Positions 43,112 to 44,950 of a stretch of 44,950 nt of DNA are shown here, one piece after another. The number at the start of each line of letters is the position of its first letter. The first letter of the stretch is position 1. The stretch is from positions 1 through 44,950 of the forward strand of contig CACILT010000007.1 of NCBI GenBank assembly GCA_902587565.1. Direction: 5' to 3'. The position numbers and the translations under genes were made by a program. Source of the stretch: an uncultured Alphaproteobacteria bacterium. Lineage in GTDB: Bacteria; Pseudomonadota; Alphaproteobacteria; HIMB59; GCA-002718135. Below the pieces are notes generated by a model, which saw nothing but the letters and a program-made list of their open reading frames with translations, was not told where the DNA came from and did no database searches.

Positions 43112-43675
43112 ATGAAATTATATCTTATTAGACATGCAGAGTCAGAAGCTAATGCAGCATCAGATTTAGATAATCCAACTTATTATTATGATGCAAGAAT
43201 TACTCAAAGAGGAGTTGAGCAAGCAAAAAAATTAAATAATAGAATTAAAAATCTCAAATTTGATAATTATTTTTGCTCCCCCTTAACAAGAACATTGGAA
43301 ACATTCTCTATTGTTTTTCCATCTAATAAACCGGTAATTGAACCATTAATAAGAGAACATTTGTACCACTCATGTGATGTAGGAAGACAACCAAAAAAAT
43401 TAAAAAAAGAATTTAATGATTTTGATTTTAATAATTTAAATGATTTTTGGTGGAATAATAACAAACCTATTAATGAAAAAAAAATTATACAAGAGTCTCA
43501 CAATGATATTAAAATTAGATTAAGGTCTTTTCTTCTATCTATCAACAACCTTAATTTACAAAATATTGTATTAGTCAGTCATGGTACATTCTTAAGTCAA
43601 ATAACTGAATATATGCTTGATAACTGTGAGGTATATGATTGTGAGTACAATGAGGTATACGAAAAATTTTTTTAA
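43112..43675 (+). CDS. Histidine phosphatase (phosphoglycerate-mutase-like) family protein
   Basis: A 187-residue protein with the phosphohistidine motif IRHAESEAN (residues 6-14), an Arg in CSPLTRTLET, and the second catalytic His in VLVSHGTF. These are the core residues of the branch-1 histidine phosphatases, which act on sugar phosphates, nucleotides or proteins. The substrate is not evident, and no nearby gene pins it down. It is separated from the creatininase-family gene by 23 bp and converges with it. Confidence 0.92.
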   Translation: MKLYLIRHAESEANAASDLDNPTYYYDARITQRGVEQAKKLNNRIKNLKFDNYFCSPLTRTLETFSIVFPSNKPVIEPLIREHLYHSCDVGRQPKKLKKEFNDFDFNNLNDFWWNNNKPINEKKIIQESHNDIKIRLRSFLLSINNLNLQNIVLVSHGTFLSQITEYMLDNCEVYDCEYNEVYEKFF

Positions 43676-43698
43676 TTTAATTCTTGATAAATAAAAAT

Positions 43699-44466
43699 CT
43701 AAAACATCTCATTTATTATTTTATTTAATTTTTGTGTTACTCTATCAATTATTTTTTTTCCTATCTGTGCATTGGATTTTCTAGGATCTCCAATAATTCC
43801 ACTTTTACTTAATTCTTTAGTTACCCAAGCTTTCTTAATATTTTTCTCATAAGAAATGGTTTTAGATGATAAATAATCGGAAGATAATCTATGTTTAGAA
43901 ATTTTAGATTGCCTAACTAGGTTTGGAAATAAATATAACATAATAGATGTTTCAAATTCACCACCGTGATAACCAAAGTCTTTTTCTTTACTTGATATAA
44001 TTCCTTTAAATTGATCAAATAAAAAATATGTGCCTTTTACTATGTTTATCTTAAATTCTGATTTCAATTCTTTAGCAATAATATCCATATGGCTAATTTG
44101 TCCACCATGACTATTTAAAAGTAATATATTTTTAAATTTCAATTTACATACATTTTCTAAAATTGACAAAGAGTGCGATATAAATTCCAATGAATCAATA
44201 CTGATTGTTCCATCAAAATCTGTATGTTCAGCAGCTGAACCAAAATATATTTCAGGCATAATTAAATATTTATTTGAATTATATTTTTTATTGAATTCTA
44301 ATAATATTCCTTCAAGAATTTTTTTATCAGTATTTAATGGAAGATGAGGACCGTGTTGTTCTATTGATGAAAATGGGAAAATTAAAACTGTTTTTCTATT
44401 TATTTTTTTAATTTCATTTGTTGTTAATTCTTCCCAAAAGTTTGTTAGCATTTTTTTATTATACAT
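43699..44466 (-). CDS. Creatininase-family amidohydrolase
   Basis: A 255-residue metal-dependent amidohydrolase. The metal ligands E36, H38 and D47 in EQHGPHLPLNTD have the same spacing as E34, H36 and D45 of Pseudomonas creatininase as I recall them. The NSHGGQ motif supplies the next His, and GEFETSIMLYLFP follows. Family members include creatininase, the archaeal riboflavin enzyme ArfB and MftE, so the substrate is open. It is divergent from an MDR dehydrogenase with only 13 bp between the start codons, a pairing that suggests a joint, probably pterin- or flavin-related, pathway; this is inference. Confidence 0.88.
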   Translation of the reverse strand: MYNKKMLTNFWEELTTNEIKKINRKTVLIFPFSSIEQHGPHLPLNTDKKILEGILLEFNKKYNSNKYLIMPEIYFGSAAEHTDFDGTISIDSLEFISHSLSILENVCKLKFKNILLLNSHGGQISHMDIIAKELKSEFKINIVKGTYFLFDQFKGIISSKEKDFGYHGGEFETSIMLYLFPNLVRQSKISKHRLSSDYLSSKTISYEKNIKKAWVTKELSKSGIIGDPRKSNAQIGKKIIDRVTQKLNKIINEMF

Positions 44467-44479
44467 TTATAAGTAAATT

Positions 44480-44950
44480 ATGAAATCTTATTCTTTATGG
44501 ATTGATAAAAAAAAACAAGCTAAAATTTATCAAAAAAAACTTGTTTACAATAAAAATAACAAAACAGTTTTAGTTAAAACTATTTACTCAGGTATTAGCA
44601 AGGGAACTGAAAAATTAGTTTCATCTAAAAGCATAAGTAAGGATCAATTTGAATTAATGAAAGCCCCTTTTCAAGAGGGTTCATTTAATTTACCTATAAA
44701 ATACGGTTATATAAATGTTGGGAATATTATCGATGGTCCAAGGAAATATATAAATAAAAAAATATTTAGTCTTTATCCTCATCAAGATTTATATGAAATT
44801 TCTATTCAAAATTTAATTTTTTTACCAAAAGGAAATTTGAGAAAATATGTTCTAATTGCAAATATGGAAACAGCAATTAATATCTTTTGGGACGCTCAAT
44901 CTAAAAGTAATAACAAAATTCTAATTGTAGGACTTGGCTCTGTAGGATTA
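44480..44950 (+). CDS. MDR-type (zinc-binding alcohol dehydrogenase-like) dehydrogenase, 3' end outside window
   Basis: Open from the ATG at 44480 to the window edge (157 codons seen). The N-terminal GroES-like domain reads YSGISKGTEKLV, then KAPFQEGSFNLPIKYGYINVG and LYPHQDLYEI. It is followed by NMETAINIFWDA and the beginning of a Rossmann domain, ILIVGLGSVGL, where the window ends. The canonical zinc-ligand Cys of alcohol dehydrogenases is not visible. The same protein type is found beside creatininase-family and pterin-related genes in other Alphaproteobacteria, as I recall. Its exact substrate is unknown. Confidence 0.8.
   Translation, partial: MKSYSLWIDKKKQAKIYQKKLVYNKNNKTVLVKTIYSGISKGTEKLVSSKSISKDQFELMKAPFQEGSFNLPIKYGYINVGNIIDGPRKYINKKIFSLYPHQDLYEISIQNLIFLPKGNLRKYVLIANMETAINIFWDAQSKSNNKILIVGLGSVGL

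Noticed and set aside
1-44950. CRISPR arrays, tRNA genes, insertion sequences, phage integrases
   Set aside because: No regularly spaced repeats, cloverleaf-like tails, transposases or terminal inverted repeats were found while reading both strands.

Overview
The window looks like a compact, strongly AT-rich genome of a streamlined marine-type alphaproteobacterium (SAR11-like, HIMB59/AEGEAN-169-like or a similar lineage). That is an inference from base composition, almost no intergenic space, overlapping genes, an HdaA-type DnaA relative next to aspS, an alphaproteobacterial-type SerC, and a membrane PuuD urate oxidase. No tRNA, rRNA, CRISPR array, insertion sequence or phage gene is visible. 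No stretch over 300 bases lacks a gene.

Layout. (1) 1-4.0 kb: end of an hdaA-like gene, aspS, an EamA exporter, a tiny membrane protein and an AlkA-like DNA glycosylase. (2) 4.0-18.9 kb: a purine-use island in two divergent operons. Leftward: hiuH-xdhA-xdhB-xdhC-guaD-puuD. Rightward: puuE-uraD-alc-allA, then a BmpA/NupO-type ABC importer (ATPase, two permeases, binding protein) and a purine phosphoribosyltransferase. Together they encode import, guanine to xanthine, xanthine to urate, urate to 5-hydroxyisourate, OHCU, S-allantoin, allantoate, ureidoglycolate, and finally glyoxylate plus urea. The 52-bp divergent spacer holds a perfect 14-bp palindrome. (3) 18.9-21.4 kb: an iodotyrosine-deiodinase-like flavoprotein, small proteins, a rhodanese and a second EamA exporter. 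(4) 21.5-26.2 kb: trpB2, a DUF1015 protein, serC and a short serA, tightly packed and suggesting phosphoserine-centred metabolism. (5) 26.2-31.5 kb: htpG, a lipoprotein transglycosylase-like protein, an M20 amidohydrolase, an orphan ABC-2 permease and small membrane proteins. (6) 31.5-38.1 kb: a PHYHD1-like oxygenase overlapping a nucleoside hydrolase, then pseudouridine breakdown (psuG, psuK) and a roughly 1010-residue fusion of an APH-type kinase, an M23 peptidase domain and a class III PLP enzyme. (7) 38.1-43.1 kb: a LysE exporter, a DUF4864-like secreted protein, an SRAP protein, mcl-mtkA-mtkB (malyl-CoA lyase and malate-CoA ligase) and a 45-residue membrane peptide. (8) 43.1-44.95 kb: a histidine phosphatase, a creatininase-family amidohydrolase and the start of a divergent MDR dehydrogenase.

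Common theme. Much of the region salvages nucleic-acid-derived nitrogen and carbon: nucleosides, pseudouridine and purine bases. The glyoxylate made by AllA could enter central metabolism through Mcl and MtkAB. The amino-nitrogen modules (serine/phosphoserine, amidohydrolase, kinase/PLP fusion) fit an organism living on small dissolved organic nitrogen compounds. These links are inferred from gene content. All functional calls rest on reading motifs and gene order; no database search was run.
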